From positions 1-64,000 of the forward strand of contig NZ_SELS01000019.1 of the NCBI RefSeq assembly GCF_004197395.1: a stretch of 64,000 nucleotides of DNA, read 5' to 3'. The notes under the pieces are model-generated. The model was not told where the DNA came from and ran no database searches. It saw only the letters and a program-made list of their open reading frames with translations. The stretch is from Paraburkholderia sp. UYCP14C (lineage in GTDB: Bacteria; Pseudomonadota; Gammaproteobacteria; Burkholderiales; Burkholderiaceae). A program made the position numbers and the translations under genes. Shown here in pieces: positions 8,936 through 16,687 of this stretch (its first letter is position 1; each line of letters opens with the position of its first letter).

Positions 8936-9370
8936 TTAGTCGCGTGTCGCGCGCCGTTCGATGCGCTGCAGATACGCGTCCGTGTCCGGTGGCGTGCCGG
9001 TGCGCTGCGCTTCCCAGATGGTCTCGCCGAGACAGTCCATGATCGCGTGCTGCGCCTCGTGCGTCGAGCCGAGGCGCGCGGCGAGCCGGTCGTGCGCGGC
9101 GCGAATGCCGGGCGGCTGGTCGATCGACAACTGCTCGGAGATCGCCAGATGCATCGACAGGTGCAGGAAAGGATTGGTCTGGCCGCGCTCCGGCGAATAG
9201 TCCTGCGCCTGGGCGGCGGGGCCGTCTGAGAGGTCGGCGTGATATTCCGGATGCTCGACGATCCAGTCGGCGGCGATCGCCTCGAGCGGTGTCAGAATCT
9301 CGCCCTGGCGCTGTTTGCGCCAAGTGTCGGTGAAAAAGAGGCGAACTTCGTCGCGGCTGGGATTGAACAT
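8936..9370 (-). CDS. DUF1841 family protein
   Basis: A 144-residue cytoplasmic protein of unknown function found widely in beta- and gammaproteobacteria. The diagnostic start MFNPSRDEVRLFF, the central NPFLHLSMHLAISEQLSID and the late IMDCLGETIWEAQ are all present and the length is normal. It is separated from nth by about 160 bases and appears to be transcribed alone. No signal peptide or membrane segment is seen. No function can be assigned. Confidence 0.92.
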   Translation of the reverse strand: MFNPSRDEVRLFFTDTWRKQRQGEILTPLEAIAADWIVEHPEYHADLSDGPAAQAQDYSPERGQTNPFLHLSMHLAISEQLSIDQPPGIRAAHDRLAARLGSTHEAQHAIMDCLGETIWEAQRTGTPPDTDAYLQRIERRATRD

Positions 9371-9529
9371 CGTGGAACCGGTGCGTGGGAGTGGGGCGCG
9401 TGCGGAGCGCGTCGGTGCGTGTACGCAGTGCGCACTGCGCGAAACCGTTATTTTACGCGGCGGCCGCGCGGGCTGCAGACGGTGGCCTCAGCCTCGGGCT
9501 TCGAGCTCGGGGTTTGACCTGGTCTAAGC

Positions 9530-10174
9530 TTAGAGATCGGGAGGCGGCGTCTTCGGCCGGAACTCGCACAGCGGCTCGATCACGCAATGCCAGCATTCGG
9601 GGCGCCGCGCCTTGCACACGTAGCGCCCATGCAGGATCAGCCAGTGATGCGCATCCTGTCTGAACTCGGCGGGCGTGAATTTTTCGAGGGCCGCTTCGAC
9701 CGCGCGCACGTCCTTGCCGGGCGCGAGGCCGGTGCGGTTGGCGACGCGGAAAATGTGCGTGTCGACCGCGATGGTCGGATGGCCGAACGCGGTGTTCAAA
9801 ATCACGTTGGCGGTCTTGCGGCCGACGCCCGGCAGTCCTTCGAGCGCCTCGCGATCTTCGGGCACCTCGCCGCCATACCGGTCGAGCAGGATGCGGCAGG
9901 TCGCGATCACGTTCTTCGCCTTCGTGCGATACAGACCGATCGTCTTGATGTAGCTCGCGACACCTTCCTCGCCGAGGTCGAACACCTTCTGCGGCGTGTT
10001 CGCGACCGGGAACATCCTGCGCATCGCCTTGTTGACCGACACGTCGGTCGCCTGCGCCGACAGCAGCACCGCGATCAGCAGTTCGAACGGCGTCGTGTAC
10101 TCGAGCTCGGTGGTCGGATGCGGATTCAGGCTCTGGAGCGTTTCGTAGATCGCGCGGCGTTTGTTCGCGTTCAT
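9530..10174 (-). CDS. nth: Endonuclease III (DNA glycosylase/AP lyase)
   Basis: Base-excision-repair enzyme that removes oxidised pyrimidines and nicks at abasic sites. At 214 residues it has the normal length. The helix-hairpin-helix LPGVGRKTANVIL carries the catalytic lysine, IAVDTHIFRVANR carries the catalytic aspartate, and the C-terminal cluster loop C-X6-C-X2-C-X5-C (CKARRPECWHCVIEPLC) binds a [4Fe-4S] cluster. It lies 43 bases downstream of rsxB on the same strand. This echoes the E. coli rsxABCDGE-nth operon, although the other rsx genes are missing here. Confidence 0.97.
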   Translation of the reverse strand: MNANKRRAIYETLQSLNPHPTTELEYTTPFELLIAVLLSAQATDVSVNKAMRRMFPVANTPQKVFDLGEEGVASYIKTIGLYRTKAKNVIATCRILLDRYGGEVPEDREALEGLPGVGRKTANVILNTAFGHPTIAVDTHIFRVANRTGLAPGKDVRAVEAALEKFTPAEFRQDAHHWLILHGRYVCKARRPECWHCVIEPLCEFRPKTPPPDL

Positions 10175-10217
10175 GCGGAGCGGGTCCGTGTGGGGTGGGC
10201 GGGCTGCGCCGGCGTGC

Positions 10218-11120
10218 TCAGCGCGCGGTCGGCGGCGAGTTGGACGGCGGCTTCGACTCGCTGGACTCGTTGGACGATTGCTCTAAGCCGCGCGTATTCT
10301 CGCCGCTGGCAAGACCGAGACGGTGGCGGCGCGCTTCGGCGGCGTCGATCTGTGCCTGCACGTCGGCGCTGACGTTCTCCGTATTCAGCGGTCCCTGGCC
10401 TTTCGCGGCCAGCTCTTCCTTCTTCTGGCGCGCGCGTTCGAGCGCGGCCTGGATGATCGCGCGCTTCTTCGCCGCGGCATCGTCCGCAACCGGGGCGGCA
10501 GAGATGTCGGACGGCGCTGTTGCGCCGGCGGCCGGCACCGCGCCCGGCGCAGCCGTCGGCACGCTCGCGCTCGCGGCTCGCCGCGCCGCAGCACGCGCTT
10601 CGGCGGCGTCGCGCTCGCGCGCGAGACGGGTCTCGTGGCGGTTGTGACGCGCCCGCGCCGCGTCGGCCAGGCTCTGGTTCCAGGCGTCCCAGCCGGTAGC
10701 CTCGCCGGTCATGGGCAGCATCGCGATGCAGTCGACCGGACAGGGCGGCACGCACAGGTCGCAACCGGTGCATAGCTCGGCGATCACGGTGTGCATCTGT
10801 TTCGGTGCGCCAACTATCGCGTCGACCGGACACGCCTGCATGCACAGCGTGCAGCCGATACACACCTGTTCGTCGATAACCGCCAACGGACGCGGACGTT
10901 CGATGCCATTGGCGGAATTGAGCGGAATCACCGGTTTGCCGAGCAGCGTGGCAAGACGCGCGATGCCCTCGGCACCGCCAGGCGGGCACTGGTTATAGTT
11001 CGCCTCGCCGCTGGCGACGGCTTCGGCATACGGACGGCATGCGGGATAACCGCACTTCGTGCATTGCGTTTGGGGCAGCAGATCTTCGATGCGATCCGCG
11101 AGTGTTTTGACGTGTGTCAC
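10218..11120 (-). CDS. rsxB: RsxB/RnfB-like iron-sulfur protein lacking the membrane anchor
   Basis: A 300-residue protein with an N-terminal Fe-S domain ([16 protein letters not shown] and a later CPPGG) and two ferredoxin-type clusters ([28 protein letters not shown]). These match RnfB/RsxB, the electron-entry subunit of the membrane Rnf/Rsx complex. Oddly, it starts directly with [16 protein letters not shown] and lacks the hydrophobic N-terminal helix of RnfB. The last 140 residues are a charged Ala/Arg/Glu-rich tail with no known domain. No rsxA, C, D, G or E is near; nth follows. It is probably a soluble or peripherally bound electron carrier, possibly for keeping [4Fe-4S] proteins reduced; that role is inferred. 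Confidence 0.85.
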   Translation of the reverse strand: MTHVKTLADRIEDLLPQTQCTKCGYPACRPYAEAVASGEANYNQCPPGGAEGIARLATLLGKPVIPLNSANGIERPRPLAVIDEQVCIGCTLCMQACPVDAIVGAPKQMHTVIAELCTGCDLCVPPCPVDCIAMLPMTGEATGWDAWNQSLADAARARHNRHETRLARERDAAEARAAARRAASASVPTAAPGAVPAAGATAPSDISAAPVADDAAAKKRAIIQAALERARQKKEELAAKGQGPLNTENVSADVQAQIDAAEARRHRLGLASGENTRGLEQSSNESSESKPPSNSPPTAR

Positions 11121-11193
11121 GGTTACGGCGCGGGGGTTTGCCGTGCGATCGCACGACCTGAACTAAATGCCACATTATCGCCGATTTCCCGGA

Positions 11194-11221
11194 TTGCCAT
11201 TCGCAATCCATGTGCCATAAT
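11194..11221 (+). promoter_or_regulatory. Predicted sigma-70 promoter upstream of the TetR gene
   Basis: TTGCCA (11194-11199) and CATAAT (11216-11221) are 16 bases apart, on the strand of the TetR gene whose ATG lies about 130 bases downstream. This is a sequence match only. Confidence 0.4.
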
Positions 11222-11360
11222 CGAAGCGCTTCATTCGAAAGACCGCAGAAAAGGGTGTGTTTCCCAACCACGACGCGCCCGCTAAACGCCGCCACGAAAA
11301 GGCTCGAGGAGAGGCCGGCGGCGCGATCCGGATAACGCGGCTCACGAAGACGATGCCACC

Positions 11361-11993
11361 ATGAATCAGCCGAAAATCAAAAGAGATCCTGAAGGCACGA
11401 GGCGCCGCATTCTGCTTGCGGCGGCGGAAGAGTTTGCAAATGGAGGACTGTTCGGCGCGCGAGTCGATCAGATCGCCCGTCGCGCGGAAACCAATGAACG
11501 GATGCTCTATTACTACTTCGGTAGCAAGGAGCAGCTATTCACCGCGGTACTCGAGCACGCGTTCAGCGCGCTCAACGAAGCGGAACGTACGCTCGAACTC
11601 AATGGAATCGCGCCGGTCGAGGCGGTTACGCGTCTCGCGCATTTCGTGTGGGACTACTACCGCGATCATCCCGAGTTGCTGCGACTCATCAACAACGAGA
11701 ATCTGCATGAAGCACGCTATATGCAGAAGTCGACGCGGATACGTGAAATGATCTCGCCGATCGTCGCCACGCTCGGCGGCATTCTCGAACGTGGGCAACG
11801 CGCGGGGCTGTTTCGCACCAACGTCGACCCGCTGCGCTTTTACGTCACGCTGTCGGGCATGGGCTACTACATCGTATCGAACCGTTTCACGCTCGAGGCG
11901 ACGCTCGGCCGCGATTTCAGCAGCGCCGCCGAACGCAGCGAGGTGATCCAGATGAATACCGAATTGCTGCTCGCGTATCTGTTGAGAAAGTAA
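11361..11993 (+). CDS. TetR/AcrR family transcriptional regulator
   Basis: A 210-residue one-component repressor. The N-terminal helix-turn-helix reads TRRRILLAAAEEFANGGLFG followed by ARVDQIARRAETNERMLYYY and FGSKEQLFTAVL, the standard TetR pattern. The C-terminal ligand domain (about residues 65-210) resembles the RutR/YcdC-like branch (LAHFVWDYYRDHPELLRLI). It has no clear divergent target: rsxB on one side and the convergent phaZ on the other. It may act elsewhere or on itself. The ligand is unknown. Confidence 0.93.
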   Translation: MNQPKIKRDPEGTRRRILLAAAEEFANGGLFGARVDQIARRAETNERMLYYYFGSKEQLFTAVLEHAFSALNEAERTLELNGIAPVEAVTRLAHFVWDYYRDHPELLRLINNENLHEARYMQKSTRIREMISPIVATLGGILERGQRAGLFRTNVDPLRFYVTLSGMGYYIVSNRFTLEATLGRDFSSAAERSEVIQMNTELLLAYLLRK

Positions 11994-12052
11994 CGGCCGG
12001 TGCCGCGATGTTGATGCGGTAAAAGATCAGTATCACGAACAAAGCACGATAG

Positions 12053-12089
12053 AAAAGCCAACGGCCTCGAAGGAGACCGTTGGCTTTTT
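12053..12089. terminator. Bidirectional terminator between tetR and phaZ
   Basis: The arms AAAAGCCAACGG and CCGTTGGCTTTT, with an inner CTC/GAG stem, are bounded by A and T runs between two convergent genes. Confidence 0.93.
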
Positions 12090-12112
12090 AAATGCTATTG
12101 CAAGTTTAATGC

Positions 12113-13390
12113 TCAGGCTTCGACTTTTTCTTTCGTCGGCCTTGCTGCCTTGTTGTGCTCGAGAATGAAGTCGCGCAATTGCGGGTAAATGATCGTGCGC
12201 CAGCGGCGGCCCGAGAAAATGCCGTAGTGGCCGCATTTTTCCGCGGTGAAGTGACGCTTGTTCTTCGTCGGAATGCCGCTGCACAGGTCGTGCGCGGCGT
12301 AGGTCTGGCCGTCGCCGGAAATGTCGTCGAGCTCGCCTTCGATCGTAAACAGCGCGGTCGTCTTGATGTCCTGCGGCCGCACCGGCTCGCCGTTGACGAC
12401 CCAGGTGCCCTCGGCAAGACGGAATTCCTGGAATACGACGCGGATCGTGTCGAGGTAGTAGTCGGCGTCCATGTCGAGCACCGCGTTGTACTCGTCGTAG
12501 AAGCGACGGTGCGCTTCGGCGTCGTCTTCGTCGCCGCGCAGCAGGCTCTGGTAGTAATCCCAATGCGACGCCGCGTGACGCTCCGGATTCATCGCGACGA
12601 AACCGGTGTGCTGCAGGAAGCCCGGATAGACCTTGCGGCCCGCGCCCGGATAGTTCGGCGGCACCGTGAAGATCACGTTGTTCTCGAACCACTCGTACGA
12701 GTGCTGCGTGGCAAGCGAATTGACCGAAGTCGGGCTCTTTCGTGCGTCGATCGGCCCGCCCATCATCGTCATCGTGCGCGGCGTGTCCTCGCCGCGGCTC
12801 GCAAGCAGCGAAATGGCGGCGAGCACCGGCACGGTCGGCTGGCATACCGAGATCACGTGCAGATTCTTCGCGCCGATATGGCGAATGAATTCCTGGATAT
12901 ACGCGATGTAGTCGTTCAGACCGAACTCGCCGGCCTCGAACGGCACCATGCGCGCGTCGATCCAGTCGGTGATGTAGACCTTGTGGTCTTGCAGCAACGT
13001 GCGCACGGTGTCGCGCAGCAGCGTGGCGTGGTGTCCTGACAACGGTGCGCAGACGAGCACGACCGGCTCGTCTTTCAATTGGTTGACAGCGTCGCTGTCG
13101 TCCGCGAAGCGCTTGAAGCGCATCAGACGGCAGAACGGCTTCTCGATGAACGTCTGCTCGACGATCGGAATGTTATGTCCGTCTTTGACAATCTGGTGAA
13201 TGTTGAACTCGGGCTTTTCGTAATCCTTGCCGAGCCGGTAGAGCAGTTCGTAGCCGGCGGAAAGGCGCGTGGCGCCCGGCACATAGGCTAACGGACTGGC
13301 CGGATTCGCAAATGACTTCGATGCGGCCTGAGCCCAGGCGGTGAGGGGGCTCAACATCGCCCGCTGGAATTCGTGAAATTGATAGAGCAT
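12113..13390 (-). CDS. phaZ: Intracellular poly(3-hydroxybutyrate) depolymerase
   Basis: Cytoplasmic depolymerase that degrades native PHB granules, the carbon store of these bacteria. It has 425 residues with an alpha/beta-hydrolase core. The nucleophile is a cysteine in SVCQPTVP at position 183, the same residue number as the active cysteine known for Ralstonia eutropha PhaZ1, and the late KCGHYGIFSGRRWR carries the likely catalytic histidine. It opens with MLYQFHEFQRAMLSPL, a family signature, and has no signal peptide, matching an intracellular enzyme. It is monocistronic, with a predicted promoter at 13500-13528 and a terminator just beyond the stop. Confidence 0.96.
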   Translation of the reverse strand: MLYQFHEFQRAMLSPLTAWAQAASKSFANPASPLAYVPGATRLSAGYELLYRLGKDYEKPEFNIHQIVKDGHNIPIVEQTFIEKPFCRLMRFKRFADDSDAVNQLKDEPVVLVCAPLSGHHATLLRDTVRTLLQDHKVYITDWIDARMVPFEAGEFGLNDYIAYIQEFIRHIGAKNLHVISVCQPTVPVLAAISLLASRGEDTPRTMTMMGGPIDARKSPTSVNSLATQHSYEWFENNVIFTVPPNYPGAGRKVYPGFLQHTGFVAMNPERHAASHWDYYQSLLRGDEDDAEAHRRFYDEYNAVLDMDADYYLDTIRVVFQEFRLAEGTWVVNGEPVRPQDIKTTALFTIEGELDDISGDGQTYAAHDLCSGIPTKNKRHFTAEKCGHYGIFSGRRWRTIIYPQLRDFILEHNKAARPTKEKVEA

Positions 13391-13499
13391 GTTTGCTCCG
13401 TTTTAAGCGGTTCGCATTGGGCTTCGCAAACACGCGTGAGGCGTTGCGGCGGGCCATTGTGGTTGTGGGCACATTGTTGTTGGCCGACAGTCGGATTCG

Positions 13500-13528
13500 A
13501 TAATATCGAACAAAGCAAATTTGTGCAA
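13500..13528 (-). promoter_or_regulatory. Predicted phaZ promoter
   Basis: On the minus strand, TTGCAC (plus-strand 13523-13528) and TATTAT (13500-13505) are exactly 17 bases apart, with an AT-rich spacer. The leader to the phaZ ATG would be about 100 bases. Confidence 0.6.
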
Positions 13529-13570
13529 TGCAACAATTCTCGCATTCAGTGTACGCAAACTGTCACGGCG

Positions 13571-15460
13571 TCATGCTAGAGGCGATGCTGCTCCGCCGCT
13601 ATCAGGGCTTGCCTGAACCTCAAGCTCCATCGCGTGGATGCCGTTATGCACAGGATGGCCGGTCGCCTGCGCCATTTCCTGCTCGTGCTTCATCAGGTTC
13701 AGGCCGGTGTGCACCAGCGCCACGTGCGAAAACGCCTGCGGAAAGTTGCCGACCAGCCGTTGCGCAGCCGGATCATACTCCTCGGATAGCAGGCCGACGT
13801 CGTTGCACAGCGCCAGCAGCCGCTCGTACATTTCGATTGCTTCCTGCACGCGCCCCTGCAGCGCGAGGTTATCCACCATCCAGAACGAACACGCAAGAAA
13901 GGTGCCTTCGCCTGGCGGCAAGCCGTCGTCGAATTCGGTGGTGCGGTAGCGCATCACGAAGCCGCCGTGCATCAGATCCCGCTCGATCGCCTCGACGGTC
14001 CCCTTGATGCGCGGGTCCTGCGGCCGCAAGAAGCCGACCAGCGGCATCAGCAGCACGCTCGCGTCGAGCTGGTCGCTGCCGTAGAACTGCGAGAACGCGT
14101 TGAGCTGCGGATTCCACGCCTTCTCGCAGACTTCGGCGTGGATCGTGTCGCGCGTCGCGCGCCAGTCGTCGAGCGGGCCGTCGAGCTTGAACATTTCGGC
14201 CGAGCGAATCGCGCGGTCGAACGCGACCCAGGCCATCACCTTCGAGAACGTGAAATGCTGGCGGCCGCCGCGCGTCTCCCAGATGCCCTCGTCGGGTTCG
14301 CGCCAGATCGTGGTCAGATGCTCGAGCATCGCGCACTGCACGCTCCACGCGGTGACATCGGCCTGCAGGCCGCCGACGCGCGCGAGATGCAGCGCGTTCA
14401 TCACTTCGCCGTAGACGTCGAGCTGACGCTGCCCGACCGCGTTGTTGCCGATGCGCACCGGTTTCGCGCCCTCGTAGCCTGGCAGCCAGTCGATTTCGGA
14501 TTCGGGCAGGCGCCGCTCGCCGCCGATGCCGTACATGATCTGCAACTGGTCCGGCGCGCCCGCCATCACGCGGCCGAGCCAGCTGCGCCAGGCGCGCGCT
14601 TCGTCGTAGTAGCCGCCGCGCATCATCGCGAGCAGCGTGATGGTCGCGTCGCGCAGCCAGCAGTAGCGGTAGTCCCAGTTGCGCGTGCCGCCGAGCTGCT
14701 CGGGCAGCGACGTGGTGGGCGCCGCGACGATGCCGCCGGTCGGCTCGTAGGCGAGCGCGCGCAGCGTGATCAGCGAGCGGCGGATCGGCTCGGCCCAGCG
14801 TCCTTCGACGGTGCCGCGCGCCGCCCATTCGAGCCAGTGGTTCTCGGTGCGCGCGAGCGCCGTGTGCGGATCGCGCGCGGGCGGAATGCGCAGATGCGAT
14901 GCCGCGTACGAGAGCGAGAACGGCACGCGCTCGCCTTCGGTCACGGTGAATTCCGCGACGGTCTTCATGTCTTCGCCGCGCAGCTCGACCGGTGTGCGCA
15001 GCACCGCGTTGTCGGGGCCGACGATCGCCTTGATGCCGCTGTCGTGCTCGAGCTTGTCGACCCACGGAATCGAAAAGCCGTAGTCGAAGCGCAGCACCAG
15101 TTCCATCTTCATGCGCACGGTGCCGCGCTTGCCGACGACGATGCGGATCAGTTCCGACCAGCCGTTGCCGGGCGGCATGAAATCGATCAGCGTGACGGCG
15201 CCGTCGGGCGTTTCGAAGTCGGTTTCGAGGATCAGCGTTTCGCCGCGATAGCGCCGCGTGGTGGTCGGCGCGGCGTCCTCGCCCTGGGTGGCGGGGGTGA
15301 TCAGCCAGCGGCCGTTCCCGGGCGTGCCGAGCAGCGCGGCGAAGCAGGCGCCCGAGTCGAAGCGCGGCCAGCAGAGCCAGTCGATGGAACCCTCGCGGGA
15401 GATGAGCGCGGCGGTATGGCCGTCGCCGATGAGTGCGTAGTCTTCGATGTGTGCAGGCAT
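13571..15460 (-). CDS. Glycoside hydrolase family 15 protein (glucoamylase/trehalase-like)
   Basis: A 629-residue cytoplasmic GH15 enzyme, a family of glucoamylases and trehalases. The N-terminal beta-sandwich begins IEDYALIGDGHTAALI and includes GSIDWLCWPRFDSGACFAAL. The (alpha/alpha)6 barrel carries NWDYRYCWLRDA, the first acidic motif EPDEGIWETRGG and the second LPPGEGTFLACSFW, matching the two catalytic glutamates. ATG 15460 is chosen because it starts the conserved domain; the longer in-frame start is not conserved-looking. There is no signal peptide, so the substrate is probably internal trehalose or glucan. No otsA/treS genes are adjacent, and substrate choice cannot be read from sequence alone. 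Confidence 0.9.
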   Translation of the reverse strand: MPAHIEDYALIGDGHTAALISREGSIDWLCWPRFDSGACFAALLGTPGNGRWLITPATQGEDAAPTTTRRYRGETLILETDFETPDGAVTLIDFMPPGNGWSELIRIVVGKRGTVRMKMELVLRFDYGFSIPWVDKLEHDSGIKAIVGPDNAVLRTPVELRGEDMKTVAEFTVTEGERVPFSLSYAASHLRIPPARDPHTALARTENHWLEWAARGTVEGRWAEPIRRSLITLRALAYEPTGGIVAAPTTSLPEQLGGTRNWDYRYCWLRDATITLLAMMRGGYYDEARAWRSWLGRVMAGAPDQLQIMYGIGGERRLPESEIDWLPGYEGAKPVRIGNNAVGQRQLDVYGEVMNALHLARVGGLQADVTAWSVQCAMLEHLTTIWREPDEGIWETRGGRQHFTFSKVMAWVAFDRAIRSAEMFKLDGPLDDWRATRDTIHAEVCEKAWNPQLNAFSQFYGSDQLDASVLLMPLVGFLRPQDPRIKGTVEAIERDLMHGGFVMRYRTTEFDDGLPPGEGTFLACSFWMVDNLALQGRVQEAIEMYERLLALCNDVGLLSEEYDPAAQRLVGNFPQAFSHVALVHTGLNLMKHEQEMAQATGHPVHNGIHAMELEVQASPDSGGAASPLA

Positions 15461-15584
15461 GGAAAGCGTGTCGGAAAACGAGTCGTTATTACGGACGGCG
15501 ACAGCAGCCGCGCTTCGAGTGGGTGTTATTACCGGACTACGATCAGCATTGTTTGGTTCACCGCACACTGCGGCAAAACGCTGG

Positions 15585-15614
15585 TTGGAAAATTGTCAAA
15601 TCCATGCATACAAT
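15585..15614 (+). promoter_or_regulatory. Predicted promoter of the 81-residue gene
   Basis: TTGGAA (15585-15590) and TACAAT (15609-15614) lie 18 bases apart on the plus strand, about 90 bases ahead of ATG 15705. Confidence 0.45.
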
Positions 15615-15704
15615 CAAACTTCATGCCGATGTTCGGCGACTTGCCGGACTGCTAATTGGCCTTGCTCATGGCGTATGCAGACGCCGTTTCCGAGGACGAA
15701 AGCC

Positions 15705-15950
15705 ATGCTGAACCCTTCGAAATCCGATTGCATCACGATTCTCTCGGCCGCCAGCCAGCTTGCCGGCGACTCCATGTTGCCACTCGACCATGACCGGCTC
15801 GGCCTGAGCCGCAACGGTATGCTGGCCGCCGCGTCCTTTCTGGTCGAGCGGGCCTGCTTCCGGCGCTATCAGCAGAATGCCGACCATTATGCGGTCGGCG
15901 CGCTGTCGCTGCAGGGGCGGCTGCGGCTCGACCAGCTGGCGAACGGTTGA
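15705..15950 (+). CDS. Small hypothetical protein (81 residues)
   Basis: A short intact frame starting MLNPSKSDCITILSAASQLA and ending LQGRLRLDQLANG. It is preceded by CGAGGACGAAAG as a possible ribosome-binding site and by a good promoter match. It has no signal peptide, membrane helix or recognisable domain. I do not know the family. Support comes from its start context and from the lack of any better frame on either strand. Confidence 0.55.
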   Translation: MLNPSKSDCITILSAASQLAGDSMLPLDHDRLGLSRNGMLAAASFLVERACFRRYQQNADHYAVGALSLQGRLRLDQLANG

Positions 15951-16267
15951 CAGCTAGCGTCGGGCGTTCGTAGCGCAGGTTCCTCGTATCTCCGCGCCGC
16001 GCAGTCGACGCATTACTTCATAGCGCGCCTTCGCATTCCGTATCCCTACTTTGTGCTGCGTCGCGACACGTCGATGGTTCGTGTGGCGCGGTGCGGTCGC
16101 GCGCAACCATCTGCGCGCGATGTCTCTGCCCGCGTATGTCACGACGTGACATTTGCCTCGCTTTCGCATTTGCGAGTGGCGCGGGCATTCCCGCGAACTT
16201 TCCCTTCGTGCGAATCCACCTCGATACCGGACGCAACGCTTGCGCCCGGCATCGCGCCGCCTGTCGC
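15951..16267. other. Spacer between two convergent small genes
   Basis: This 317-base region has no convincing frame. It holds a 17-base palindrome (16136-16152) and, 12 bases later, a smaller dyad TCGCA-TT-TGCGA (16164-16175). No rho-independent terminator with a T-run is visible. Confidence 0.5.
16136..16152. repeat. Perfect 17-base palindrome, possible operator
   Basis: ATGTCACG-A-CGTGACAT is fully symmetric around one base, with a TGTCA/TGACA core as in many dimeric regulator sites. It sits between convergent genes, where an operator is unexpected. Confidence 0.5.
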
Positions 16268-16420
16268 TCACAGATGCGACGAGCCCACACCGAAGATGCC
16301 GATGATGCCGATGATGATCAGGTAAAGCGCGACGATGTAGTTCAACAGGCGCGGCATGACCAGGATCAGGATGCCGGCGATCAGCGAAACGAGCGGGCCC
16401 AGACTGAGAGTGACGTTCAT
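16268..16420 (-). CDS. DUF3096 small membrane protein (50 residues)
   Basis: A very short inner-membrane protein with two hydrophobic helices: roughly residues 7-22 (LGPLVSLIAGILILVM) and 28-45 (YIVALYLIIIGIIGIFGV), separated by the PRLLNY turn. The sequence and length match the DUF3096 family. ATG 16420 is preceded by CGGAGTCTCC. The function of the family is unknown; such peptides often associate with larger membrane complexes or respond to envelope stress (inference). Confidence 0.82.
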   Translation of the reverse strand: MNVTLSLGPLVSLIAGILILVMPRLLNYIVALYLIIIGIIGIFGVGSSHL

Positions 16421-16687
16421 GGAGACTCCGTGGTTGAGACGCGTGATGCGCGATTGAGAAAACGATTGAAAAAAGCCCCGGCGCGCGAGACCAAAGCCGC
16501 TGTCGCAGGCCGCGCGGCAGCGGCGGATTCACTGCATGATCCGACGTAACGCTCTTATACTCACTTCGACAACAACAACGCGGAACGACGCTCGATTCGC
16601 GGCGCGGCAGACCAGACACCGTTACCACCGTTCGTACCCCGGCTCGTACGCGAGCCCGTACCAGACAACCGATGTCGAGGAGGTCTC

